NCBI GenBank assembly: GCA_019044685.2
Contig: JAGTXX020000013.1
Span: 372,001 to 436,000, forward strand
DNA: 64,000 bases
From: Nannochloris sp. 'desiccata'
Taxonomy: Eukaryota; Chlorophyta; Trebouxiophyceae; Chlorellales; Chlorellaceae
Reading direction: 5' to 3'
Shown here: positions 11,244 to 22,685 of the stretch, piece after piece
How positions within the stretch are numbered: the first letter of the stretch is position 1
Layout of the letters: the number at the start of each line of letters is the position of its first letter
Program-made: the position numbers and the translations under genes
Notes under the pieces: generated by a model
The model's input: the letters and a program-made list of their open reading frames with translations, nothing else
What the model was told of the DNA's origin: nothing
Database searches by the model: none

Positions 11244-12489
11244 TCAGAGGCTGTAGTCGCCGTCGTACCCTGCCAACGTGAGGTAGCACGAGAGAGGAGC
11301 TAATGCTTTTCTTGCCAGATAATGGCTCTCCAATGGTCCTGGCCTCTTCTACCCTTGATGGTGGCAAATTTGCTCAAATGGAATGCCCCACATAGCCGAG
11401 TTTCGAGCGGCGGTGGCTCTGCCGCACTTGGTGACAAAGTCTTTTTTGCAGGTGCCCGACTTCTTTTGTGCATTTTTTATGGCATGAAACATGGATTCAC
11501 CGTCTTCATCAGGTACATCAGCCATACTCGCATCGTGATACATCGCTCCTATATATTTGAAGATGTCTGGCCGTGCCAGCGCCAAGTTGGCAAAGTCAAG
11601 CTTGTTCCCGCTGAGCCCATCAGCGATGTACTTCTCTGCTACCAGGCCAGGCACGCACTGGAGAGCATTGAGTACAGGAACCATTGCAGTCACCATGGCT
11701 TTGCCTTCATGCGTATAGTCTTTTATTCCATCGCGGAAAGCATAGCTCAACACGCGCATCTTGCACGGAAAGGCTTCAATCTCCTCGAGGTAAGAACCGC
11801 TCAACCGCATCTGCGGGATTTGGGCTTTCCGCAGGCCAGTGGCCATCAAGGAACCAAAGCACGCTCTTCATCGGTAAAATACTTGGCCTGCGCATTTTTG
11901 GCGAGGTCTATGTTGGGGTCGTCGCACCTCTTCCTTTTCCCTCCTTTCAGACTTTCCCTCGCCAGTTCTACGACCAAGTCATTCTTAACCTCCAACCTGG
12001 TGTTTGGAACCCCCAACTGCGCTTTACGCAGGACATCAATGGCGCTGAGGTTGGTCTCAAAGCGCCGGACCAGCTCTTGAGAGACCCCGTTGCATTTGAA
12101 CTTGGGAACAATGCGGTTGTAGATGATGGTGGATGCCTTGATCATAGGATACGCTACGTAATCCCAAGGGTCGTCTTTGTGCTCTTGCTGCCTGTTTCTT
12201 TCATCGATGCATGCTACCCAGCCTGCGAGCAAGCATTTGATGTAGGTGCCGAGTGTGCTGTCCTTGAGTTTTCCAATCGTGCTTTGAATTCGCACCGCTT
12301 GGTAGCGCTTCGGTCCCGCCTGCAGGCCGAAAAGGCCGACTCGTCTGGCATTTGAGCATCTAGACCGGTGTAGCGTTGGGTGAACAGCCAATGCACGTTT
12401 GCTAAATGCATCTCGATGTCCTCCGGGCTGCACTTCAATAGGTCGGTGCCCTTCATGGTGGTTACTTTTCTGATGCTCCTCTGTTTCAA
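11244..12489 (-). pseudogene. Decayed tyrosine-recombinase-like element (Crypton/DIRS-type?)
   Basis: Three overlapping open segments in different frames on the minus strand (about 12489-12310, 12310-11846 and 11855-11352) read as one protein broken by frameshifts near 12310 and 11850, plus a TAG at 11349-11351. At the second break the text runs FTDEERALV then SLMATGLRKAQIPQMRL. This resembles box I of tyrosine recombinases, where TGLR carries the first catalytic arginine. About 137 residues later comes GRATAARN, then GIPFEQICHHQG, and past the TAG a SHYL, which resembles the R..H..Y end of box II, although the usual HxxR has lysine in place of His. Tyrosine recombinases drive Crypton and DIRS mobile elements. 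I saw no reverse transcriptase and no clear ends. The family call is inference. Confidence 0.4.
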
Positions 12490-13522
12490 GTGTGTGTACG
12501 TGTGTACGCGTACTCAAGAGGGGGGAGGCGGACAGAAAGGGCGGACAGAAATGTCGGACACCTTGCGAGGTGCGAGCCTTTCCGCGACCTTTTCTGCGCG
12601 CCTTTCTGCGTCCGCACCGAGGAGTGCGACCCGCTGAAATCGCTCCAAGAGATATAAACGATTAAAATAAACATGAAACCAGAGGGGCAAGGGGTAAGAG
12701 GGGTGAACAGCGCTGAAAATCTGCCCGCTCCAGGAGCGAAAAGCTGCGGGCCCGTGGGCCTTGAAATGTGAGGAAAGGAGTTGTAGTAATTTTACAGGGG
12801 GTGCTGACGGTACAGTAAAGGCATATAAAGAATTGATTCCTAAAACTTGTTGGAAATACTGATCTGGATCACGGACAGAAAAACGATGGCGGATAAGAGA
12901 ATGCATCTACATAGTAAAAGATAAAGGCATCACAAATCTCCCCGCTGCCCGCAAGCAGGCCCGCAACGCTGGGTCCACAGCTGCCCGCCTGGGAGTCCGC
13001 CACTGGCGGCGACGGGGACGGCTGTCGGGGAGAAAGGAAGATGGCCAGCGGTCTGCAGTAGGCCGCTGATGCCCAGGCTGAAACATATGGCCTGCTGCCT
13101 GCCCGCTAAGAGGAGGTGGGAGCCAGCGAAGCTGAAGAGGATCACGGACTGCAATGATTCGCTGTTTTCAAAAAAATGATCGTTTAAAAACAATCGGTGC
13201 TTTAAAGTGCGCAAAGCACGACAGGGGTTACAGGAGTATTAATATATTCATCTGGATGTCTTTCTTGGGCTAGTTAGCAAAAGCTTTCTCCATTGTTTCT
13301 CCTGTTTCTCAGGGCCTGAAAAATTGTTTCTGAGAAATTTTGTCAAGCTCAAAAGTTTTACAGTTGGGTTAACGATGGCTATGTGCGTCTTCATATGCAT
13401 GCAGCGTATTTGAAGAATTCCAAGTTATTAGGAGATCCTATACGTAGGAAATGGGGCAATAATACGGGTTGAATTAACTGTCAATGATCTGATTTTGATC
13501 ACTTCTGCAAAAACCAATAAAT
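12490..13522. other. GC-rich spacer of unclear origin
   Basis: Roughly 1 kb. The parts at 12500-12650 and 12930-13140 are clearly richer in G and C than neighbouring intergenic DNA, with short repeated GGCGGACAGAAA and GCCCGC words. Open frames here are short and unconvincing. It may belong to the decayed recombinase element next to it. Confidence 0.4.
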
Positions 13523-16334
13523 ATGAACGACCGCTATAGACCTGCGAGCCGAAGCAGAAGCCGAAGCCGTGATCGCAGTCGTGATCATCGCAGATCAAGA
13601 TACAGGAGTCGCAGTAGAAGTCGTAGCAGAGATCGTCACCACCACCGCCAGCGATCACCTTCACCTCACCATCGGCACCGCTCCCCAGGCTCTCCACCTC
13701 GTTCAATCTACCCCTATGAAATTCCATCTCCGCCGTCTGTAGGCACTATTCTACGCGGGAGAGTCGTTTCTATCCGTCCTTTTGGTGTTTTCGTAGACTT
13801 ACCCGGTTACAGACGCCAAGCTCTTGTTCATTCTTCTCAAATTTCTGAAGAGGTTCATTTTGGCCGTGATGACGATGATGACATGAAAATTAAAGCCCTT
13901 GAATTCTATTCTCCTCGTGGTGAAGAAGTCTACGTAAAAATAACTGAAATCAGAGACAATGACGGCGGCGGCGGAGGAGGAGGAGGAGGAGGAGGAGGAA
14001 ACAATTTAAGTTTAAAAATTGCTTGTAGCATGAAGGCTGTTGATCAAAATACAGGGGTAGACCTCGATCCTGAGAATCTTCTATTGACATCAGCAGGTGG
14101 GGGTGGAGGTGGCCCAGGAGGAGGAAGAGGGGGTAGACACCAAGTGAGCGATGCTCCCCCAGAGTTGTATTCCATCCATCGAGCAACGGTACAGAAAGTA
14201 CGACCCTTTGGGATCTTTGTAGAGCTCGAAGGGTACAGAAAGTATGGACTAGTACACATCTCACAAATTAGCGACCATTTAACTTTCTCGCCAAATGAAG
14301 GGGATGCTGAGAGGATAACTGCGATTTCAGAGGTCTTTGCCCAAGGAGAAGAGGTCTTTGTAAAAGTCGTTGAGCTGGGAGAGCCAGACGAACGAGGAAA
14401 TCCTAAAGTAGGGTGTTCTATTAAACTCGTATCACAACGCGATGGGGCGGATTTAGACCCTGGACATGTAAAATATAGACCTCGTGGAGAGGGTGGCGGT
14501 GCTGGTGGTGGTGGGCACAGAGGGCATCTACCAATTGGCGCCGCTGCGGCGGGAGTTGCGCAACATAACAGCGGGGTAGTTGATTGGGGTCATTTAAAGG
14601 CTGATGTAATTAATTTTGGTGGGGGGGATAGACAATATGATATACTAGCACCTGAAGAAGATGAATATGCAGTGGCCGCAGGAAGGAAAGAAGAAGAAGA
14701 ACAAGAGGATGTAAGACGGCAACAACCTCGTGGACCACAAACGCTACCACCAATGTAAGTTCTTTATTTATTTCTTTGTTTTTCTTTTCCTAGGGTTTAC
14801 TGATTACAAAATAGAGGGTTCGTCGAACACTTTGCTTTGATCTTTTTCTGGTTCTTCTCGTATTGAGCTAAGATTCTTTGCCGTAGCTTGCATTGAGAGA
14901 GTAAAACTTCTCCTTTTTCTTTCTTTTTATTTTTTTCATTATCTACTGCCGCCGCTGTTCTTTTCTTGTATTTCTTTTCTTTCTTCTTGAGCGTACCTCC
15001 ACTTTCCTTTTCTTCAACTTTTGGTGCGTTGTCATCGCCATCGGCGTTATTAGTATTTTTCCCATCGTACAATTCGTACAGTCTCCCTGGCAATAAGTAC
15101 CATCCAAATATACTATACCTGGGTCGACTTCTTTCCAGTACCGGCTCGACTTGATGATATCGAGGGACTTTGAATATTATAGCAGAATTAAATTCTGGTA
15201 TATATTTAGTATCTACACGCAGGTTAAATATAAAAAAAATGCATCAGTGTATTCGGTGTTTAATTGACGATTGTTTTTGAATTTTCCTTTGTCCCTTGGC
15301 TCTTACCTGTTTCTAGATCTACCAAAGCTCCTCCCATCTCGTCCGTCCAATCTTTCGTGAGGTGATAGACCAACGTCACATCCCTAGAACACAGGACAAC
15401 TTCCCCTGTGTCCTCCATTCTAATATTGGTATAAGCCCGATCATCGTGGGTGTCAATTTTATCTGATATTTGATATTTACCAGCACTAAAGGCGTTTAAA
15501 TGGTCTGGAAGAAGGATGGAGAAGACACGGAGGAGGATTTCCAGGTCTTTAGATCCTGTTTTTGTGGATAAGAAGCTGTGCTCGATGTTATTATGGGTGT
15601 AGTCTTCCTTTGCTGCAGTAGAGAGCCAAGCCGTGGCAGGAAGGCGTTCTAAGATGTTGAGTGCTTCCTCAGCTACAAATGGAGGGAAGAAGTTTTTTAT
15701 TTTGTAGATGCCGTTGTTTTCTTCTATGAGCTGCTCTAAATCCCATTTTGAGAGCCATTTCGATACTTTTTGGTAGTCGTCGAGCCATCGTAATGCTTTC
15801 GCATCGCGAGGTGGCACGTTTGATTTTGGCATTTTAGATCATTGAGAGATGTTGCACTTTGTGTTCTTGAATCATATTTATGTCTATATGATTTCTATCT
15901 CAAGTGGTTTTTGTTGGTATTTTTAGTTTAGTTTAGTTTAGTTTTCCCACTGATTGGGACCGCTTGCTCTTCCCTTATTTCCTCATTCTCTGACTAACCT
16001 TATCTTGCTCTTCCACCTCAGGGGTCGCGGACGTGGTAATGTTCTCCCGTCATGGATGACTTCAAACGATCAACTTCCTGCACCTGGCAGTGGCGCTCCT
16101 ATTGGCCTCGGCGGCGACAGCGGTGGTCCTATTCAAAGTGTTGAAGACGCCCTAGCCGTTCTTGAAGCCTACGGGGTAAAGCATTCCAAGAGAGAAAAGA
16201 AAGCAAAGAAGCATAAAAGCAGGGATAAGAAAATGTCTTCAAAACATAGAAAAGAAAAAGATCGTCACCGTCATAAGAAACGTCGGCACAGGCGTGGCTC
16301 TAGTGGCAATAGCAGTGACTCTGGTTCTCATTAA
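13523..16334 (+). CDS. RS-rich RNA-binding protein with two S1 domains
   Basis: Exons 13523..14754 and 16022..16334 encode about 514 residues, joined in frame across a 1267-nt intron, by far the longest in the window. The first ~70 residues are Arg/Ser and His repeats as in splicing factors. Two S1 (OB-fold) domains follow, the first near residues 75-145 (GRVVSIRPFGVFVDLPGYRR) and the second near 218-300 (ATVQKVRPFGIFVELEGYRK), each followed by a DLDP segment. They are separated by poly-Gly linkers. The C-terminus encoded by exon 2 is very basic (KREKKAKKHKSRDKK). This layout resembles pNO40/ZCCHC17 and other nuclear S1 proteins, but no CCHC knuckle is visible. A role in nuclear RNA processing is inferred. 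The large intron contains a complete gene on the other strand. Confidence 0.75.
14797..15832 (-). CDS. 2-oxoglutarate/Fe(II) oxygenase nested in an intron
   Basis: Exons 15832..15307 and 15212..14797 (94-nt intron, acceptor TAG) give 313 residues. The gene lies wholly inside the 14755..16021 intron of the S1 protein, antisense to it. Double-stranded beta-helix features are visible: H129-x-D131 in DTHDDRAY, then a DVTLVYHLTKDW segment and an MGGALVD strand. After the splice comes FNSAIIFKV, then RYHQVEPV with the second iron histidine (H195), then PRYSIFGWY with the likely 2-oxoglutarate-binding Arg207. This is the order seen in prolyl-hydroxylase-like oxygenases. The C-terminal ~80 residues are Lys/Glu-rich and look disordered or nuclear. 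The substrate is unknown; a protein or ribosomal prolyl hydroxylase is one possibility. Confidence 0.75.
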
Positions 16335-16764
16335 CAGTTTAATGTAAGTGACATCTAGCCCTAGAAATGTTGAATTTGTTGTTGTTCTAGGGGAGAGTTG
16401 AGAAAAACTATAGAAGCACAACGGCCGATTTTACTCCCAAAATGTGAACCTAGAAGAGAGGCCAGGCCTGTGGAGGCCTCAGGCCTCCACATGCTGTGGA
16501 CACAGGGCCTGTCACAGTGGGTTGGCCATAGACCAAGATGTGCCAGGTTACTGTGAGTCTTTTTTATCTAGATTATTGCTGAACTTAAATTCAACTAATC
16601 TATGAAAGTCTAGTAGTTCTAGTCATTGTTCAGAGCTGAGACAAAGATTGATTCTATTTTAGCCAGATAATTTCAAAAAAAAGATTTATTTAATTCATAC
16701 CTTCATTAATCCTCTAGTTTTTATTGATTGACGCTCAAAGCGTCAGTATTTCAAATAATCCAAA
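16335..16764. other. Intergenic with a perfect 10-bp palindrome
   Basis: About 430 bases between two genes on the same strand. The only structure is the palindrome at 16470-16490. Confidence 0.5.
16470..16490. repeat. Perfect inverted repeat, 10-bp arms, 1-base spacer
   Basis: Arms GTGGAGGCCT (16470-16479) and its exact complement (16481-16490) flank a single C, within a GC-rich patch that also repeats the word GGCCTGT. Confidence 0.9.
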
Positions 16765-18473
16765 ATGGGTCGTGGTGGCGAGCAGGTTGCCCCAGGCACA
16801 GCCTCTTTAAATCCTGAGGACACAGTAGTTTTTCCTCCCATTCCTTCTCAAGACGATAGAAGCGTTGACCCGCCAGTGAGTTGCTTGTAGTCTTGTTATT
16901 ATACGATAACTGAACAAGCTTGTCTCCACTCTCTCCTTGCAAGATCGGTAATTTTCAAAAACTCTATAAAATAATCTTAAATTTCCTTTTCTAAACATTA
17001 TAGGTATGGGATTTGATAGTGGTTGGAGCTGGAGTTGCAGGTGCAGTCTTTGCATATGAGCAAGGAATGCAAGGTCGCCGCACCTTGCTGCTTGAACGTG
17101 ATCTCACTCAGCCCGACCGAATTGTCGGCGAGCTGCTTCAGCCTGGTGGTTATTTAGCTTTGAAGCGTATGGGTCTAGAGAAATGTGTGGACGGCATTGG
17201 TGCCCAGAAAGTAAAAGGATATTGTCTTTTCAAAGCTGGCGCCGAGGCTAAAATGGGCTACCCACTTGAAGGCATGGGCGACGACGTTGCTGGTCGCTCT
17301 TTCCACCATGGTCGCTTTGTTCAAAAGCTTCGCGAGGCAGCAGCAGCTGCGCCCAACGTAACTGTGCGCCAGGGTACTGTGAAGCGTTTAATTAACGACA
17401 AGGGCGAGGTTTGGGAAGAGGGTCAGGTTGTGACTGGTGTTCGGTACAAGGCATCCAGCGATGCTGCAGAGGTAGTAGCTCTGGCTCATTTAACTGTGGT
17501 GTGTGATGGCATGTACTCTATTTTCCGTAAAAAATTAAGTGTACCTGATATCCACCACCCTTCCTATTTTGTGGGTCTGTTGATGAAGGACGTTGCGTTG
17601 CCTCATCCAGGATATGGGCATGTTATTTTAGCAAAGCCTTCTCCTGTTCTTTTTTATCCCATTTCCGCTACAGAAGTGCGATGTTTAGTTGACTATCCTG
17701 GTCCTACATTACCTTCTACTGCCTCTGGTGATTTACAGCGCTATTTGCAAGACACCATCGCCCCTCAACTGCCTGAACAACTGCGTGAAGCCTTTGAACT
17801 TGCATTGCGTTCAGGCAGAGTTCGTTCTATGCAGAATTCTCAAGTCACTTCAGCTCCATTGCATCAACCTGGAGCTTTATTGCTTGGAGATGCGTTTAAT
17901 ATGCGCCATCCATTGACTGGTGGTGGCATGACTGTCGCATTGGCTGATACCGCCTTGCTGTGTGAGATGCTGCGCCCTCTTCCCGACTTGACCAATCCTA
18001 TTACTACCTCTGACGCAACTGCTGCGTTCTATGTTCGCCGCAAACCAGTCTCTGCAACTATTAACACTCTGGCCAATGCTTTATACAAAGTATTTTGCTC
18101 AACTGGATCAACAGCACATGAAGAGATGCAACAAGCTTGTTTTGATTATCTCAAGCTTGGTGGAATGTATTCTGCTGGGCCAGTATCATTATTATCGGGA
18201 TTAAATCCTCGTCCCTCGGTACTGGTTGCTCATTTCTTTATGGTTGCGTTTTATGGTGTTGGTCGGTTGTTGCTGCCTCGTCCCAGTGTTCGTGGTGTAT
18301 GGATTGCTTTGCTTCTTATTTTCTCTGCATGTGGCATAATTTTCCCTATTATTGCTGCAGAAGGGTTGAGAGCAGTGTTTTTGCCATTCCTGACACGTCA
18401 TCCTCGCCCTGGACCGCAAATAAGGAAAGCTGCGAGTGAGTTGCGCCTGCGCACTCTCAACAAGCAAGATTAA
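16765..18473 (+). CDS. Squalene monooxygenase (squalene epoxidase)
   Basis: Exons 16765..16875 and 17004..18473 (128-nt intron) encode 526 residues. The enzyme uses FAD, NADPH-derived electrons and O2 to make 2,3-oxidosqualene, the sterol precursor, on the ER membrane. The N-terminal FAD site reads VVGAGVAGAV (from about residue 43), and ERDLTQPDRIVGELLQPGGY is the family signature. The second FAD motif, GDAFNMRHPLTGGGMTVAL, is intact. Two hydrophobic stretches near the C-terminus (VAHFFMVAFYGVGRLLL and WIALLLIFSACGIIFPIIAA) fit membrane attachment. The first exon adds a short Gly/Pro-rich leader. It is the classical enzyme rather than the alternative fatty-acid-hydroxylase-type epoxidase found in diatoms, which disfavours a diatom source. 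Confidence 0.95.
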
Positions 18474-18889
18474 TCTCATCAGAAAAGATTGTTAGAGACA
18501 CCTGATTTAATTTGGATTTGATTTTTTTCTCTTTATTATTGTAAAATTAGTTCAAAATGCGTATTAATAAGGAATATTTATTAAAAAAAATAATGACGCC
18601 AAGGCACCGCCTTTTTTGAGACAAACACCGACTTGTGCTGTCTGCTGTCAAAAACACCAGGGAGAAATAAGGCATTTCCTTGTATGCTGTGGTATCATGT
18701 CCATTTTATAGTAGGATTTGACTTACAGGGGATGCTTCATATATACATCGATATGCACAGCATTAAAAAATAAAACACAACAGAAAGAAACAGAGGGCAG
18801 GGCAAAATGTTCATTTTAATTTCGTTCTTTCAAACTTTATTGATTGATCATGATATATGTATTCAAGATGAGTGAGGTACACTTCAATT
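18474..18889. other. Convergent intergenic region
   Basis: About 415 AT-rich bases between two converging 3' ends; I see no gene. Confidence 0.5.
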
Positions 18890-20940
18890 TTAATTTCCAG
18901 CTAAGTTAGCTGATTGAGCTCGTAATTGTTCAAGATACTCTTCAAGTTGCTTTTCTTCATCTTCTGGTGTATAAATTTCATTTGGCACCCGTCCTGCAGT
19001 CTCCTCTTCATGCACGTCCTTACTAGCCTTTTCTGTCTCTCCTTTTATACCCATTAAATCTTCTAACTGATGATGCACGGAATCTACTGCATCATGTACA
19101 ACATCTGCTTCTTTTTTAGAATGCTCACTTGCTATCGATCGCTCAACATCAGCGGTGCTAACCTCAGCACGCACAGCGGCAGCAGCAGGAGAAAGAAAAG
19201 ATGTGTTCAATGATTCAGCTATAGCAGCTGCCAAAGCAGCGTCTTCATCATACCCTTCACCTCCTGCCACACCAGTTGCAGCATTCTCCCTCTCCGCCCT
19301 GGCAGCAGCAGGGAAACGATCTTCAGTAGTCAAAACCGGTGCCTGTGGCTCGAGTGCTCCTGGTCGTGGCGGTGACATTGAAGAGTGAGCTTCTGCTAAT
19401 GATAGGGCAATAACCCTCTGCATAATAGCTTCTTCGTTGTCTTCATCTTCACCTTCTTCTTCTTCTTCATTTTCGTTATAATCTGAGATATTGCCAGCAG
19501 TCCGTGGCCGTGGCCCTCTGGCACGAACACCAGCAGCAGTAGCAGCAGCAGCTGTTGTTGTTGCACTCGTTCTTTTGGCGCTATCGGTTAACTTACTACT
19601 ACTACTACTACTACGTTCCCTATTTCCACTTAATCTCCTTTCTCCTATTGGGCTCTCTATATTTGCTGAGCTTAATCTAGAGTGTGAAATATCCCAGGGT
19701 GCAGCTATAGCTCTCATTCTTCCGGCACCTACCAACACAGCTCGTGCTTCTCCTTCCCCTTCTTCTTCTCCAGCACCCTCACCCTCACCCCCGCCACCAC
19801 CGCTTCCCTCGGTAGTGCATCGGCCAATGCCAGCAACATAAATCCCTCCTCCCCTCATATGAGGCGCATGTTCTAAATCTATCGAATGTAAATCTACCTC
19901 TGGACCCACGAGCTCGTCCACACGCAGCACGCCTAGCAGGAAGATCAGTGCAGAGTCGTACCAAAACTCTGGCCGAGCGCCATTATGATCACCATCAAAG
20001 TTTATGAAATTTTTTGTATCCGCTCCATGTGCTTCAAATAACCGTTCGCTATGGTGCGCAGCAATGAACGAATCTCCCTCCGCATGTCCAAACAGTACAG
20101 GAACGTACATTTCTTTAGCGAGATCTAGTGGCGCCACATCATCTATACAAAAATCAGCTTTTTTACGGACAGATCTCCGCATCATCGTCAAGGCTACCTT
20201 CACCAGTGGTCTCGGTACATTGAGCCCTTGCTGCGTGTCGGTTGCTAACTCAAGCATGAGATCTGTCAACCGGGAAAATGGGCTGTCTACCACAATGCCC
20301 GCAATAGAAGGATCTCGGTGAGAGTAGAGTAAAGCGGTCACAGCTCCCATTGACCGTCCCCAAAGAGCGAGAGAGCTTGTGGACCCTTCCTCCCGTATGT
20401 ATTGAACCGCAGTGGAAAGGTCTTCAACTTCATGGGCACCTAAAGTAACCCAGTCACCATCGCTTCTGCCTGAACCGCTGAAATCGAGCGCGAAAACGGA
20501 GATTCCTTTAGGTAAAAGGGTGAATAGGATTTCTTCGGCGTCTCTTCGACTGCCGCTATTTGTGTGGCAATAGATAACACAGGGAAGCCTGCCATCGCTG
20601 GAAGTGACGACACACGGGCGGTAATGACTACATCGGAGCTTTTGGTTGCGTGTGTTGATGAGTTCTACGTCTTGCCGATAGTATTTTTTGATGCGGGCAC
20701 GTGTTTCACCAAAGGAGAATGCTGCTCGATTGCCGCCGACGAGGTCAGATTCTTCGTAAATATCTCTTGGTGGGCGACAGACCGCGCCGACCAGCTGCAA
20801 GATATGGAAGAGAGTGGGATTATATTGGTGAGGAATAGGGTGGCGGGGTGTAGAGGAGTAAAGAAATAATATTTGACTTGGAGATTGATCCCATGAATTG
20901 ATCTGTCGCTTACCTGGTCCCAAATAGCTCCGATATTCAT
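18890..20940 (-). CDS. Alpha/beta hydrolase with C-terminal ubiquitin-interacting motifs
   Basis: Exons 20940..20914 (27 nt) and 20794..18890 (119-nt intron) give 643 residues. The first ~310 residues are a serine hydrolase domain. VIYCHTNSGSR is the oxyanion region, ALDFSGSGRSDG is typical of this subfamily, GRSMGA (near residue 154) is the nucleophile elbow, and GHAEGDSF and FDGDHN supply Asp and His candidates. The motif LVGAVCRPPRDIY, completed by the mini first exon, is the conserved N-terminus of plant and protist members. The C-terminal half is low complexity, Glu/Ala/Gly-rich, with two UIM-like helices around residues 458-476 (ALSLAEAHSSM) and 518-536 (ALAAAIAESLNTS). Ubiquitin binding is inferred from the acidic-x-A-x-x-x-S pattern. 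The substrate is unknown. Confidence 0.82.
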
Positions 20941-21263
20941 CTCAGTGAAGCTTCATTTCAGTATTACACTTATTAAAGATGTAGAAGAGACACGTGCTGC
21001 TAGTAAAAGGATATTTTTGCTACCCTTGAATTTCGCTCGAGCAGCCTAAGAGCAGGAATTTCGACCAGTTTCGGTTAATATAATTTATAATACATATATG
21101 ATCGCCAGCCTGATTTGTTTCTAAGGCTCTCTATAGCGCGGGGCCTATCAGTTTGAGTTTTAGATTCATTTAATTTTTTGCTCCTTCTGGATCACTTGCT
21201 GTATTAAAGTTCAAATTACCTCGCTACCTACGTTGCATCTCTCCCAATAGTACCTATTTTAAG
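20941..21263. other. Divergent promoter region
   Basis: 323 bases between the hydrolase and TAF11 starts; AT-rich, no gene seen. Confidence 0.5.
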
Positions 21264-22184
21264 ATGGATACAGATGATATGCCCGATTTTATGGCTGCAC
21301 CACCGGCTGGTGGAGGCACTGCTGATGAGATGCTTGACGAGGCCGACGAACTTGAAAACCTCTTAGAAGACGCCTTAGAAGAAGCAGAGGAAGAAGAAGA
21401 AGAGGAGGCAATCCCCATGGCTATGGAGACAACAACATCAGCTCCTCTCCCAGCGGCACACACAACCCCAATCGCTGCTCTAGGTAATCTTAGATGACAT
21501 TTTTCTTCTTACCGTCCTTTGAAGTAAATTTTGAACTTACTCTTTCTTTACCCCTCCTTTCAGGTCGTTCTTTCATTCAAAATACAACGCAACATGCTCT
21601 AGAAACGATGCCACGCATTGGAAATGGCCTTATAGATGTAGAGAAACTCACTCCTGAGCAGCATCGAGTATATAATGCGTACGTTTCTATCTCGCGTTCT
21701 TGTTACCGTGCCCCCGTCCCTTCACTTTTCGGCTTTCATCAAGCTACTACTTCCCTCTTGGAAAACTCTGTTTTCTCCTTTATATATTCTAAACTTCGTT
21801 TCTAATGCATCAGACGTCCTCTTTCTACCCTTTTCTTTCTCTATATTCCCTCTTTACAGGGCTATAATGAACCTTTTAACAGAGGAGCAACAGCAACGGT
21901 ACGAGTCGTTTCGTCGCTCTTCATTGAAAGAACCGATGAAGAAGCTAATCCAAGTAATTTCTGGCAGCAAACCTGATTCACAGAGTAAGATTATGATTGC
22001 TTTATGTTCCGTGAGTAAAACATTCGTAGGGGAGCTCGTAGAAGAGGCGAAAAGAGTGGCAGAAGAAGATGATCACAAGGGACCACTGCAACCGACACAT
22101 GTGATGGAGGGGTATCAACGATTGATGGCTGCAGGGTTGGTAGAGTCGATAGAACATAATGGGAGACCGAAAATGAAGTTATAG
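21264..22184 (+). CDS. TAF11: TFIID subunit TAF11
   Basis: Exons 21264..21483, 21564..21678 and 21860..22184 join in frame to 146 residues. TAF11 pairs with TAF13 through a histone fold in the general transcription factor TFIID, in the nucleus. The conserved C-terminal domain starts at LLTEEQQQRYESFRRSSL and continues through a KIMIALCSVSKTFVGELVEEA helix to GPLQPTHVMEGYQRL, matching the TAFII28 pattern closely. The N-terminus is acidic and disordered with a Glu-rich run. Introns are only 80 and 181 nt. The protein is shorter than animal TAF11 (~210) because the acidic N-terminus is reduced. Confidence 0.93.
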
Positions 22185-22685
22185 ATTGTAATGCAAATTG
22201 GAATGTAAAAAGAATCGAGGAGGCCGTGCGTAGAGAAGAAGAACAAAAATGAAGAGAGGGAGGGTTGCAGGTTTGGGATTCTGGGTGAACAGCCGCTGTT
22301 CAGCTGAGCTGCAGTTCATTATTCTGGGCGAAGCATAGCATAGAAGAGGGCTATTCCGCTCTCCTACCGCATATTGTAAATTATTTTCAGTTTTATTTCA
22401 CGTAGCTATCTAGTAGGGAGAATACTAGAGTGTTATAAAGCTCGGTTTGAACCTTTAAATTGATTGTTAAACAACCAAACTAATTTGATCTAGGAACTTG
22501 CTTCGCTGCTTAAACACGGACCGCGTGCCGTGTTAATTACAGGACATTGCGAGCTTATAATTACTAACCCGAGAACAGCAAACTTGAACAGGCTCTGCAA
22601 CATTGAGAAAGTCCATCTTTCAAAATTCAAAATAGCAGTTTGATTTGAAGTGCTCATTTCAGCCTCAAGAGCCCCTTTAAGCAGC
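22185..22685. other. Intergenic, nothing recognised
   Basis: About 500 bases between two genes on the same strand; holds the TAF11 3' end and the ASF1 promoter. Confidence 0.5.

Noticed and set aside
12514..13214. Minus-strand open frames of 94-130 codons
   Set aside because: They fall in GC-rich DNA where stops are rare and show no domain or sensible protein composition.
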